This document shows positions 38,593 through 46,543 of a DNA stretch of 53,825 bases, piece after piece. The notes under the pieces were generated by a model, which saw nothing but the letters and a program-made list of their open reading frames with translations, made no database searches and was not told the origin of the DNA. The stretch lies in contig JADJKL010000015.1 in NCBI GenBank assembly GCA_016706055.1, positions 1 through 53,825 on the forward strand, written 5' to 3'. Both the position numbers and the translations under genes were made by a program. Each line of letters opens with the position of its first letter. The stretch's first letter is position 1. This DNA is from Chitinophagaceae bacterium (GTDB taxonomy: Bacteria > Bacteroidota > Bacteroidia > Chitinophagales > Chitinophagaceae).

Positions 38593-41184
38593 ATGAAAAA
38601 GTCACTAACGCTTTTATTGTTTAGCGGTGTTATATCCCTGTCTTCATATAGTCAGGAAGTTTTTGCAGTTGATTCAATTAATCGAACACTTACTCCAGTC
38701 GGCAGTCGCTATTATCTTGCACATCCTTATGAAATTACTTACGGTCCTGACGATTCGTTATACATTACTGAAAAAATTGGAAGAGTTCGTATTGTTTCTT
38801 CCGTAACTGGAGTAAGCAGAATTATTCTTGATTATAGGTCAAATACTTCTTTAAACATTTCAAGAAATGGTTCCGGTGTTGCTACTTCTATTGGTCAAAA
38901 TGGAATGATGGGTCTTGCATTGCATAAAAATTTTAAGCAAGGTACAGGCGAAGATTATATCTATATAGCTTACTCATATAATTCAACAAGTCTAAGAATT
39001 TCCAGGTTTACGTATAATATTTCAACAGGTCAGTTAGGTTCAGAACTTCAATTGATTAACGGAATTTCTGCAGGCGGTGATCACAGCTCCGGACGATTAT
39101 TCTTCGGTGCAGATGATAAGCTTTATTATTCATGTGGTGATCAGGGCAATAATCAGTTTGCGAATCGTTGTAACCCAATACTTGCTCAGGAAACACCAAC
39201 ACAAGCTGAACTTACCGCATCCAATTACACAAAGTACCAAGGCAAGGTTTTAAGAATAAATCTTAACGGTACTATTCCTGCAGATAATCCTTTGTTTGAT
39301 CCTGATGGCGGCGGCCCTGAAGTTGCTGTAAGAAGCCATGTGTTTACATTAGGCCATCGAAATCCGCAAGGTCTAGTTTTTGAGATGAACTCAAATGATG
39401 GAACATCATACAGAACATTAAAAACCGGAGGTTATTTATATAGCAGTGAGCATGGTGTAAGAACAGACGATGAGATAAATATTTTATCAGCAGGAAATAA
39501 TTATGCATGGCCTTATTGGGCAGGCTTCCGTAATAATCCGGCACAAAATTATCGCTACATCAATTGGAGTACTGCCACAGGCGGTAGTTGTAATTCTACC
39601 AGCTACAATGAAGTGGTGATACCAACTGGTGCAACTGTTATGCAGGAAAATGCATTTGCAGCGGGAGCTTTTACAGATCCTATATTTTCAATGTATCCTG
39701 CATGTAATGGAGCAGGCAATTGTAATGTAACATTAACGAGTGGAACAAACTGGATGCAATATCCAACTGTAGCTCCTTCAAGTATTGATCATTATGGTTT
39801 CACCAATATTCCCGGCTGGTATCAGTCGTTATTAATTCCAACACTTAGGCGAGGAACTTTATATCGATTTAAATTAAATGATACGAGAAACGGAATTGTA
39901 AATGATTCTGTTCCTTATTTTTTTAGATCGGATAGATATCGGGATCTGGCAATTAAGAACGGGAATATAATTTTTACTATTACAGATAGTGTTGGCTCAA
40001 CTTCCGGCCCTTCAGGTGGAGGAACTTCAACACTTTCAAGACCGGGAACAATTCTTAAATATACTTTTCTTGGTTATCAAAATAATGGAGCAAATAATAA
40101 AAGTACTTTACCAACAAATATTGATGTAACAGATGGTCCGGTAAATACAAATGTATCAGGATCAACTGTTGTAATTAATGCAAGTAATAGTAACTATTGG
40201 GTGCCGCTAACTGGACCTGATGGAAACATATTGGGAGAAATATTTGCCAATGGAAATGTTTTGGGAACTGTCACATCTTGTTTTTATAAAAACTCCGGAT
40301 CGATAAGATCACAGGGTGGAAGTAAATACCTCGATAGAAATATTACAATCACTCCTCAGTTTCAGCCATCATCACCTGTAAGAATCAGGCTATATTTTTC
40401 TAAAGCAGAATTTGATGCATTGGATGCAGATCCGGTAAGTGGTATTTCTTCTATCAATGATATAAGAATTTTAAAAAATAATGATGGTTGTGGCAGTGTA
40501 GTTAGCGGAGCTACTTCATTAATAACTCCTGTTTATGCAGAAATGCATACAACAAACAGCAGCTATGTTGTACAAGCTAATATTTCTTCATTTTCAACTT
40601 TTTATTTTGGTAGTTCAAATCTTACATTACCATTAAACTTGATAAATTTTTCTGGTAGGAAAAAGGAAAATGTCGTTGAATTGAAATGGGAAACAGAAAC
40701 CGAACGTAATACTGATTATTTTGTTATAGAAAGGAATACAGGTAGTGGATTTGTAGCTATCGGCACTGTTCCAGCAGGATTTAATACCAATAGTCGGTCT
40801 TATTATAATTATACAGATGCGGATATTAACTGGCAGTTAGCTCCGGTAATTACTTACAGATTGAAGATTATGGATAAAGGTGGTATGTATTCATATTCTG
40901 CAGTAATTAGTGTTTCGTCTGGTGAACAAAATAGCAGCATAACAATATTCCCAAATCCAGTAAACACGGCTGAAGCAAATGTTAGTATTGCTGCATTATC
41001 AGACGGATTAGCACTTTGGAAGTTAATAGATAATAATGGTCGTACAGTTATCAGTGGCAGTGTTCAATTGCGATCTGGAAATAATAGTATAAAAATAAAT
41101 GTATCATCACTTTCTGCTGGCATTTACTACTTAAGTATAAAAGGCGCAGGAATCAATCAGAAGGTAAAACTTCAGAAACTATAG
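38593..41184 (+). CDS. T9SS-secreted PQQ-type sugar dehydrogenase (GSDH family)
   Basis: 863 aa from ATG 38593, which starts a proper signal peptide (MKKSLTLLLFSGVISLSS, cut near SYSQ); an earlier ATG at 38545 adds 16 residues that do not fit. The catalytic domain (about 40-500) is a six-bladed propeller of the soluble glucose/sorbosone dehydrogenase family. Marks are EITYGPDDSLYITEKIGRV, GGDHSSGRLFFGADDK with the likely base His164, GHRNPQGLVFE, and EHGVRTDDEINIL. These enzymes oxidise aldoses with PQQ and calcium. A beta domain and fibronectin-like linker follow, then a T9SS sorting domain (IFPNPVNTAEANVS). PQQ biosynthesis genes are not in the window, so the cofactor might be scavenged. 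Intact reading frame. Confidence 0.88.
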   Translation: MKKSLTLLLFSGVISLSSYSQEVFAVDSINRTLTPVGSRYYLAHPYEITYGPDDSLYITEKIGRVRIVSSVTGVSRIILDYRSNTSLNISRNGSGVATSIGQNGMMGLALHKNFKQGTGEDYIYIAYSYNSTSLRISRFTYNISTGQLGSELQLINGISAGGDHSSGRLFFGADDKLYYSCGDQGNNQFANRCNPILAQETPTQAELTASNYTKYQGKVLRINLNGTIPADNPLFDPDGGGPEVAVRSHVFTLGHRNPQGLVFEMNSNDGTSYRTLKTGGYLYSSEHGVRTDDEINILSAGNNYAWPYWAGFRNNPAQNYRYINWSTATGGSCNSTSYNEVVIPTGATVMQENAFAAGAFTDPIFSMYPACNGAGNCNVTLTSGTNWMQYPTVAPSSIDHYGFTNIPGWYQSLLIPTLRRGTLYRFKLNDTRNGIVNDSVPYFFRSDRYRDLAIKNGNIIFTITDSVGSTSGPSGGGTSTLSRPGTILKYTFLGYQNNGANNKSTLPTNIDVTDGPVNTNVSGSTVVINASNSNYWVPLTGPDGNILGEIFANGNVLGTVTSCFYKNSGSIRSQGGSKYLDRNITITPQFQPSSPVRIRLYFSKAEFDALDADPVSGISSINDIRILKNNDGCGSVVSGATSLITPVYAEMHTTNSSYVVQANISSFSTFYFGSSNLTLPLNLINFSGRKKENVVELKWETETERNTDYFVIERNTGSGFVAIGTVPAGFNTNSRSYYNYTDADINWQLAPVITYRLKIMDKGGMYSYSAVISVSSGEQNSSITIFPNPVNTAEANVSIAALSDGLALWKLIDNNGRTVISGSVQLRSGNNSIKINVSSLSAGIYYLSIKGAGINQKVKLQKL

Positions 41185-41210
41185 TATTTAAAGAATGAAA
41201 ATTTTAAGAT

Positions 41211-41240
41211 AGCCTCTCCGAAACGAGGGGTTATTTTATT
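41211..41240 (+). terminator. Terminator after the sugar dehydrogenase gene
   Basis: AGCCTCTC and GAGGGGTT pair over 8 bp (two G-U), loop CGAAAC, then TATTTTATT. Confidence 0.6.
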
Positions 41241-41257
41241 ACTGTCTTGCTATCAGT

Positions 41258-41265
41258 TACTTTTG
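41258..41265 (+). promoter_or_regulatory. -7 element before rsmA
   Basis: TACTTTTG matches TAnnTTTG and ends 5 nt before the ATG at 41271, implying a very short or absent leader. Confidence 0.4.
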
Positions 41266-41270
41266 CTAAA

Positions 41271-42023
41271 ATGTACACACTTAAAAAATCGCTGGGTCAG
41301 CATTTTCTGAAAGATGAGAATATTTGCCGCAAAATAGTTTCAGCTTTGGAAGAGCATAAATTTAACCAACTACTCGAAGTTGGCCCCGGAGGTGGAGCCC
41401 TGACAAAATATTTACTAAAGATTCCTGATGTTGATTTTAAAGCGGTGGAATTGGATGATGAGAAAGTGGCTTTTTTGGGTAAAACATTTCCTGAAATAAA
41501 GGGCAAAATAATTCATGAAAATTTTTTAGAAATTGAGCAGCCCTTTGAAGGCAAGTTTACTGTAATAGGAAATTTCCCTTACAATATTTCTACACAAATA
41601 CTTTTTAAAGTGTTGGAGTGGAAAGACGATGTGGAATGTGTAATTGGCATGTTTCAGAAAGAAGTAGCTGAACGAGCAGCATCAAAAGAAGGCAATAAAG
41701 TGTATGGAGTGCTGAGTGTTTTGATCCAGGCATTTTATGATGTGGAGTATTTATTTGATGTGCATGAAAAATGTTTTCAACCACCACCCAAAGTAAAAAG
41801 TGCGGTAATTAGATTAACACCGGTACAAAATAAACTGGACATGAAAAGCGAAAAAGCTTTTTTCCTATTGGTAAAAACCGCCTTTAATCAACGAAGGAAA
41901 ACATTACGAAATGCGGTAAAAAGTTTATTTGATGCAGCAATTCTTCAAGATGAATTGTTTAATAAAAGAGCGGAACAACTAACCGTGGAGCAATTTGCAG
42001 CACTTACTTTTAAAATGCAATGA
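41271..42023 (+). CDS. rsmA: 16S rRNA (adenine1518/1519-N6)-dimethyltransferase
   Basis: 250 aa from ATG 41271 (MYTLKKSLGQHFLKDENI, the family start; an in-frame TTG at 41247 adds 8 unlikely residues and would lie before the -7 element). It dimethylates two adjacent adenines in helix 45 of 16S rRNA late in small-subunit assembly. SAM motif I is LEVGPGGGALTKYL, the acidic residue is in FKAVELDDE, and the catalytic NLPY motif appears as NFPYNIS. The C-terminal domain (FNQRRKTLRNAVK) is typical. Its stop overlaps the next start by 4 nt (ATGA). Confidence 0.97.
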   Translation: MYTLKKSLGQHFLKDENICRKIVSALEEHKFNQLLEVGPGGGALTKYLLKIPDVDFKAVELDDEKVAFLGKTFPEIKGKIIHENFLEIEQPFEGKFTVIGNFPYNISTQILFKVLEWKDDVECVIGMFQKEVAERAASKEGNKVYGVLSVLIQAFYDVEYLFDVHEKCFQPPPKVKSAVIRLTPVQNKLDMKSEKAFFLLVKTAFNQRRKTLRNAVKSLFDAAILQDELFNKRAEQLTVEQFAALTFKMQ

Positions 42024-42946
42024 AGAAAATAATTATAAGTGGAAAGTCTCACCCCTTTTTAGCTGAGCAATTTTTAAAGAAAGGATATGAAGTGATAAAC
42101 CTTGCAGGCATTACTTACAGCGAATTAATGGATATTATTCATGATGCAGAAGGATTAGTAGTAACAACTAGGATTGCTGTAGATAAGACATTATTAGACA
42201 ATGCATCTTCGCTGAAATGGATAGGTAGGCTTGGTAGCGGAATGGAGATGATAGACACAGCCTATGCCCAAAGCAAAGGAATACAATGTGTAAGCAGCCC
42301 GGAAGGAAATCGCAATGCTGTCGCAGAACATGTACTGGGGTTATTATTGAATTTGCTTAATAAAATTTCATCCTCGCATAGGGAAATAAAAAAAGGGTTG
42401 TGGAGAAGAGATGAAAATCGGGGAACAGAACTTTCAGGCAAAACGGTTGGCATTATCGGGTATGGAAATACAGGCAGCACATTTGCAAACTTATTGCAGC
42501 CATTTAATGTAACAGTGTTGGCTTATGATAAATACAAAACTGATTTTGCCAAAGAATATATAAAAGAAGCAAGTCTAGAACAGATTTGTAAATACGCAGA
42601 TGTTATCAGCTTTCATGTTCCATTAACAAATGAAACATTTCATATTGCAGATCAGAACTTCTTTAAACAATTGCAACAAAAGCCATTTATCCTTAATTCT
42701 TCAAGAGGAAAAGTAATAGATATTGCCCAGCTAATAAACGCAATAAAAGATAAAAAAATCGCCGGAGCTGGATTAGATGTTTTGGAAAACGAGAAGTTTG
42801 ATACTTATACAGCCGAAGAAAAAATGCAACTAGATTGGCTCTTAGAACAACAAAATGTGATTCTTACGCCGCATATAGCGGGATATAGTCATGAATCTTT
42901 CTATAAAATGGCGGAGATTCTGTTACACAAATTGGGGCTGAATTAA
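42020..42946 (+). CDS. D-isomer-specific 2-hydroxyacid dehydrogenase
   Basis: 308-aa NAD(P)-dependent oxidoreductase of the SerA/GhrB family. The Rossmann motif is GIIGYGNTGS (about 141-150). The catalytic Arg sits in SSRGKVID, Glu in AGLDVLENE, and His in TPHIAGYSHE. There is no ACT or regulatory domain, so it is shorter than full SerA. The substrate (phosphoglycerate, glyoxylate or another 2-keto acid) cannot be fixed from sequence. Translationally coupled to rsmA through an ATGA overlap. Confidence 0.92.
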   Translation: MKKIIISGKSHPFLAEQFLKKGYEVINLAGITYSELMDIIHDAEGLVVTTRIAVDKTLLDNASSLKWIGRLGSGMEMIDTAYAQSKGIQCVSSPEGNRNAVAEHVLGLLLNLLNKISSSHREIKKGLWRRDENRGTELSGKTVGIIGYGNTGSTFANLLQPFNVTVLAYDKYKTDFAKEYIKEASLEQICKYADVISFHVPLTNETFHIADQNFFKQLQQKPFILNSSRGKVIDIAQLINAIKDKKIAGAGLDVLENEKFDTYTAEEKMQLDWLLEQQNVILTPHIAGYSHESFYKMAEILLHKLGLN

Positions 42947-42969
42947 TCTTTTTTGTTCTGATTTTAATT

Positions 42970-42977
42970 TATATTTG
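42970..42977 (+). promoter_or_regulatory. -7 element before greA
   Basis: TATATTTG, an exact TAnnTTTG, lies 75 nt upstream of the greA ATG. A TTTG at 42952 is present, but its 14-nt spacing is short for a -33 box. If used, transcription begins just before the hairpin at 42991. Confidence 0.4.
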
Positions 42978-42990
42978 TACTTCAATACTG

Positions 42991-43028
42991 CAACGCTTCA
43001 GCAAACACTGGGGCGTTGTTATTTTTTT
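42991..43028 (+). terminator. Terminator-like hairpin in the greA leader
   Basis: CAACGCTTCAG (42991-43001) pairs with CTGGGGCGTTG (43008-43018) over 11 bp with two G-U pairs, loop CAAACA, followed by TTATTTTTTT. It can end the rsmA transcript, or act as an attenuator for greA if the promoter at 42970 is used. Confidence 0.75.
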
Positions 43029-43038
43029 ATATTAATCC

Positions 43039-43046
43039 AAAGGAGG
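43039..43046 (+). promoter_or_regulatory. Strong Shine-Dalgarno of greA
   Basis: AAAGGAGG complements the 16S anti-Shine-Dalgarno over eight bases and decides the start at 43052. Other genes in the window mostly lack such a site. Confidence 0.75.
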
Positions 43047-43051
43047 CGTAT

Positions 43052-43525
43052 ATGAGCGACGTTCAATATGTAACAAAAGAGACGTTAGCAATAATGAAAG
43101 CAGAATTACAGCATCTTAAAGGTGTTGAAAGACCTGCGGCCAGTGGAGCTATTGCTGAAGCAAGAGAAAAAGGCGACTTGAAGGAAAATGCGGAATACGA
43201 CGCTGCTAAAGAAGCACAAGGTTTATTAGAAGCAAAAATTGCTAACATGGAAGGTTCTATGGCCAACGTAAGGGTTATAGATGAATCAACTATTGATACC
43301 AGCAAAGTGTCTATTTTAACCAAGGTAACATTGACTAATCTTGGCAATAAAAAACAGGTAACATATAAAATTGTTAGCGAACATGAAGCTGATTTGAAGG
43401 CTGGAAAAATATCTGTTACTTCGCCAATAGGCAAAGGAATTTTAGGCAAAGCAGTTGGTGATACTGCAGAAGTGCAGGCGCCAGCAGGTATTTTAAAATT
43501 TAAGATTGAAGAGATTTCAATATAG
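43052..43525 (+). CDS. greA: Transcription elongation factor GreA
   Basis: 157 aa from ATG 43052 (an in-frame ATT-rich extension to 43016 is not credible). GreA enters the RNA polymerase secondary channel and triggers cleavage of backtracked RNA. The N-terminal coiled coil (about 12-75) carries the tip acidic motif (GDLKENAEYDAAKE, with Asp and Glu that hold the second magnesium). The C-terminal FKBP-like domain holds ISVTSPIGKGILGKAVGD. A strong Shine-Dalgarno AAAGGAGG (43039-43046) lies 5 nt before the ATG, unusual for this phylum, which suggests high or specially controlled translation. Confidence 0.97.
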   Translation: MSDVQYVTKETLAIMKAELQHLKGVERPAASGAIAEAREKGDLKENAEYDAAKEAQGLLEAKIANMEGSMANVRVIDESTIDTSKVSILTKVTLTNLGNKKQVTYKIVSEHEADLKAGKISVTSPIGKGILGKAVGDTAEVQAPAGILKFKIEEISI

Positions 43526-43539
43526 TATACCCTGAGCAT

Positions 43540-43585
43540 AAAAAACGGCCCTTCGTCCCGCCTCAGGCAGGACTGGGGGTTTTTT
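43540..43585 (+). terminator. Intrinsic terminator after greA
   Basis: An A-run, then CCC and a nested stem GTCC-C-GCC / GGC-A-GGAC, GGGGG, then TTTTTT (about 43580-43585). The A-run and T-run can also pair, so it may work in both directions. Confidence 0.75.
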
Positions 43586-43600
43586 ATTTCTGCAATTATT

Positions 43601-43608
43601 TAGCTTTG
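43601..43608 (+). promoter_or_regulatory. -7 element before the HIT gene
   Basis: TAGCTTTG, an exact TAnnTTTG, right after the greA terminator. No -33 TTTG seen at the standard spacing. Confidence 0.4.
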
Positions 43609-43680
43609 TGCAACAGTATGTAAATGTTCAAAAGAATAAAATATTATTTACTTTCAGTCAAATCAAAAATAGTTGGAGGC

Positions 43681-44070
43681 ATGACTATCTTTTCAAAAAT
43701 AATAGCAGGAGAAATTCCATCGTACAAAATAACAGAGAATGAAAAGTTCTTTGCATTCCTTGATATTTTCCCTTTGAGAGAAGGCCATGTATTAGTTGTT
43801 CCAAAAATAGAAACTGACAAGCTGTTTGACTTGCCGGATGATTACCTCAGTGAAATGCTGTTGTTTGCAAAACCAATTGCATTCGCTATAGAAAAAGTGT
43901 TTGACTGTAATCGTTGTGGTATTAGTGTAGTTGGATTGGAAGTGCCACATGCACATATTCATTTGATTCCGATTAACTCAGCAAACGATTTGAACTTTAC
44001 ACAAGCAAAACAACAGGCTTCGGCGGAGAGTCTTAAAAAAGTGCAAGAGAAAATTGTAGCGGCCTTGTAA
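43681..44070 (+). CDS. HIT-family nucleotide hydrolase
   Basis: 129 aa from ATG 43681 (MTIFSKIIAGEIPSYK, the classic HIT start). An in-frame ATG at 43624 would add 19 basic residues unlike the family, although it lies closer to the -7 element at 43601. The histidine triad is HAHIHLIP near the C-terminus. HIT proteins split adenylate-linked nucleotides (Hint-type phosphoramidates, AMP-lysine, dinucleotides). The gene ends exactly where ruvC, on the other strand, ends (44070/44071), with no terminator space between them. Confidence 0.94.
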   Translation: MTIFSKIIAGEIPSYKITENEKFFAFLDIFPLREGHVLVVPKIETDKLFDLPDDYLSEMLLFAKPIAFAIEKVFDCNRCGISVVGLEVPHAHIHLIPINSANDLNFTQAKQQASAESLKKVQEKIVAAL

Positions 44071-44637
44071 TTACTTCTTTGTAATTCTTCCCGGATTCTT
44101 CTTTATAAACTCATCCCAACCTTTTAAACCTGCTGTTGTTTTTCCAACAATTGAGTTTGTTTGAAAGTGGTGGCACATTGCTACAGCTAGTGCATCAGTT
44201 GCGTCAAATTGTTTGGTGGAATGTTTAAATGAAAGTAATGTTTGCAGCATTTTCATTACTTGTTCTTTATCAGCATTTCCATTTCCGGTTACTGATTGCT
44301 TTACTTTTTTGGGAGAGTATTCTGTAACGGTAAGTCCGTGTCGCATGGCAGCAGCAATAGCAACACCTTGGGCTCTGCCAAGTTTTAGCATACTCTGTAC
44401 ATTTTTTCCAAAGAATGGAGCTTCAATAGCAAAATCAGTAGGTTGATATTTGGTGATTAATCCACTCACGGTATTAAAGATTAGTTGCAACTTTTTATAA
44501 CTGTCTTCTACTTTGCCGGGTTTTAATACGCCTAATTCTAATAAGGTGATTGTATTACCTGTAATAGTAATTAATCCGTAACCCATTACAATGGTGCCGG
44601 GATCAATGCCGAGTATTATTTTAGCAGTCTTTTGCAA
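44071..44637 (-). CDS. ruvC: Crossover junction endodeoxyribonuclease RuvC
   Basis: 188-aa RNase H-fold resolvase that cuts Holliday junctions moved by RuvAB. Catalytic carboxylates are Asp in ILGIDPGT, Glu in FAIEAPFFGKN and the paired Asp in FDATDALAVAMCHH. Length is normal for the phylum. The gene converges with the HIT gene with zero spacing and diverges from the 44685 gene, with 47 nt between starts. Confidence 0.97.
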   Translation of the reverse strand: MQKTAKIILGIDPGTIVMGYGLITITGNTITLLELGVLKPGKVEDSYKKLQLIFNTVSGLITKYQPTDFAIEAPFFGKNVQSMLKLGRAQGVAIAAAMRHGLTVTEYSPKKVKQSVTGNGNADKEQVMKMLQTLLSFKHSTKQFDATDALAVAMCHHFQTNSIVGKTTAGLKGWDEFIKKNPGRITKK

Positions 44638-44684
44638 ACAGCAATGTATTTTTACAACATTCCGCCGATATGCGGAATAGGTTA

Positions 44685-45689
44685 ATGAAAGTCAACAAAA
44701 ATATCAAATTATTTATTAACTACTTCCTTGGCCCTTTATTGTTTATCTGGCTGGCATGGTCTATTTACCGGCAGATAAAAAATCAACCAGGGTTGGAACA
44801 GGCATGGCATGGGATCAAAGAATCTCTTGGTAGCCCTATGCTTTTTAACCTGATAGTTGTTGTACTGCTGATGGTGGTAAACTGGTCTATCGAAGCAATA
44901 AAATGGAGACTCTCTATTAAAGAAATTCAAAAGGTTAGTTTTTTCAAAGCATTGCAAGCAGTTTTATCAGGCGTTTCATTTGCCGTAAGTACCCCTAACA
45001 GAATGGGAGAATATCTGGGAAGGGTGCTGTATATGAATGAGGGAAGCAGGTTAAAAACAATTTCAATAACCATTGTTGGCAGTATTAGTCAATTGATAAT
45101 TACATTAACAATGGGATTGATTGGATTGTTGCTTTTGAAAAATGGGATAATCGAACAACACCTTATTTCTGGCATGTGGATGAATGTAATTTTGTATGGT
45201 GTGGTAGCTGTAATTGTTTTTTTAACACTATTTTATTTTCGATTATCGTGGCTTGTAAAATTAGTGGAGCGATTGCCCGGCAGTCAGCGGTTTGCTTATC
45301 TGGTAAAGGCTTTGGAGGATTTTAATGCAACGTTACTGTTGAAGTTATTGTCTTTGTCCCTGTTACGTTTTGTCGTTTTCATCGTTCAATATTATATGTT
45401 ATTTCTCTTGTTCAATGTCGACATCTTATGGTGGCAAACTTTTTGGACAGTGAGTGTTTCGTTCTTAGTAATGGCGGCTATTCCAACAATTGCAATTGCA
45501 GAATTAGCACAGCGGGGAAAAATACTGATAGCTATAGTGAGTTTGTACACAGCTAACGAATTGGGAATAACATTGGCCACGGCGAGTATCTGGTTTATCA
45601 ATTTAATAATTCCCGCAGTTGTAGGAAGTTTATTGATATTAAGGATTAAAAAAATAATGAAAGGAAATAAAGACTATGCGAAAAATTAA
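44685..45689 (+). CDS. Flippase-like membrane protein (LPG synthase TM domain family)
   Basis: 334 aa from ATG 44685; an ATG at 44670 is also in frame and not excluded. About eight membrane helices of the YbhN/LPG-synthase-TM family (helices near 14-30, 46-63, 80-98, 125-145, 158-178, 220-245, 250-270, 288-310). The conserved STPNRMGEYLGR loop follows the third helix. Family members flip or modify phospholipids or glycolipids. There is no aminoacyl-transferase domain, so it is not a full MprF. It overlaps the next gene by 14 nt. Confidence 0.85.
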   Translation: MKVNKNIKLFINYFLGPLLFIWLAWSIYRQIKNQPGLEQAWHGIKESLGSPMLFNLIVVVLLMVVNWSIEAIKWRLSIKEIQKVSFFKALQAVLSGVSFAVSTPNRMGEYLGRVLYMNEGSRLKTISITIVGSISQLIITLTMGLIGLLLLKNGIIEQHLISGMWMNVILYGVVAVIVFLTLFYFRLSWLVKLVERLPGSQRFAYLVKALEDFNATLLLKLLSLSLLRFVVFIVQYYMLFLLFNVDILWWQTFWTVSVSFLVMAAIPTIAIAELAQRGKILIAIVSLYTANELGITLATASIWFINLIIPAVVGSLLILRIKKIMKGNKDYAKN

Positions 45690-46485
45690 ATTACTGGCGC
45701 CATTTGCACTTGTTTTATTCAGCTTCACAAAAACAGCTGTTACACCACCGCAAGATAGCTTTTGTGGAATCAAGAATATTGCATTCAATGTAAAAGAAGA
45801 AATTTCATTTACTGTGTTTTATGCAGTAGCTGGTATTTATGTTAATGCAGGTGCCGCTACTTTTACTAGTAATCTGGAAACAATTAATAATAGACCGGTT
45901 TATCATGTTGCTGGAGAAGGAAAAACAAACTCTTCTTACGATTGGGTTTATAAGGTAAGAGATAAGTATGAATCTTATATTGATACTGCTACAATGCAGC
46001 CGTTGAAATTTATCAGGAATGTAAATGAAGGCGGGTATAAGAAATACCAGAATGTTACTTTTAATAAAACAGCTAATACAGCAGTTACTGCAGAAGGAGT
46101 GTACAAAGTGCCTGCTTGTGTACAAGACGTAGTAAGTGCTATGTATTATGCCCGTAATCTTGATTTCTCTAGATTAAGAAAAGATGATAAAATCCCTTTC
46201 TCCTTGTTTTTGGATAATGAAGTTTTTAATATGCATATCCGTTATTTAGGTAGAGAAGAAATAAAAACGAAATACGGAAAATTCAATGCAATAAAAATAA
46301 AGCCGCTTTTATTGAAAGGAACAATATTTGAAGGTGGGGAGAATATGACAGTTTGGGTTTCAGATGATGCTAATCATATTCCATTAAGAGTAGAAAGCCC
46401 TATAGTAGTAGGTAAGGTGAAAATAGATATGATGAGTTATAGTAACCTTCGACATCCGTTAACTTCTCTAATCAAAAGAAAATAA
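45676..46485 (+). CDS. DUF3108 exported protein
   Basis: 269 aa. Signal peptide MRKIKLLAPFALVLFSF, then a beta-rich DUF3108 domain (about 30-250: EEISFTVFYAVAGIYVNAGAATF, YESYIDTATMQPLKF, KTKYGKFNAIKIKPLL, MTVWVSDDANHIPLRVES). DUF3108 proteins are periplasmic or outer-membrane proteins of unknown role and often sit with cell-envelope genes. Its start lies inside the preceding flippase-like gene (14-nt overlap), so the two are co-translated and probably act together on envelope lipids. Confidence 0.9.
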   Translation: MRKIKLLAPFALVLFSFTKTAVTPPQDSFCGIKNIAFNVKEEISFTVFYAVAGIYVNAGAATFTSNLETINNRPVYHVAGEGKTNSSYDWVYKVRDKYESYIDTATMQPLKFIRNVNEGGYKKYQNVTFNKTANTAVTAEGVYKVPACVQDVVSAMYYARNLDFSRLRKDDKIPFSLFLDNEVFNMHIRYLGREEIKTKYGKFNAIKIKPLLLKGTIFEGGENMTVWVSDDANHIPLRVESPIVVGKVKIDMMSYSNLRHPLTSLIKRK

Positions 46486-46543
46486 GTATTGTAGTTGTTT
46501 CAAAAAAACCTGCGCCTTTGCGTCTTAGCGAGACAAAAATTTC

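Noticed and set aside
44685..45689. Full MprF lysyl-phosphatidylglycerol synthase
   Set aside because: Only the membrane flippase-like domain is present; the C-terminal aminoacyl transfer domain is missing.
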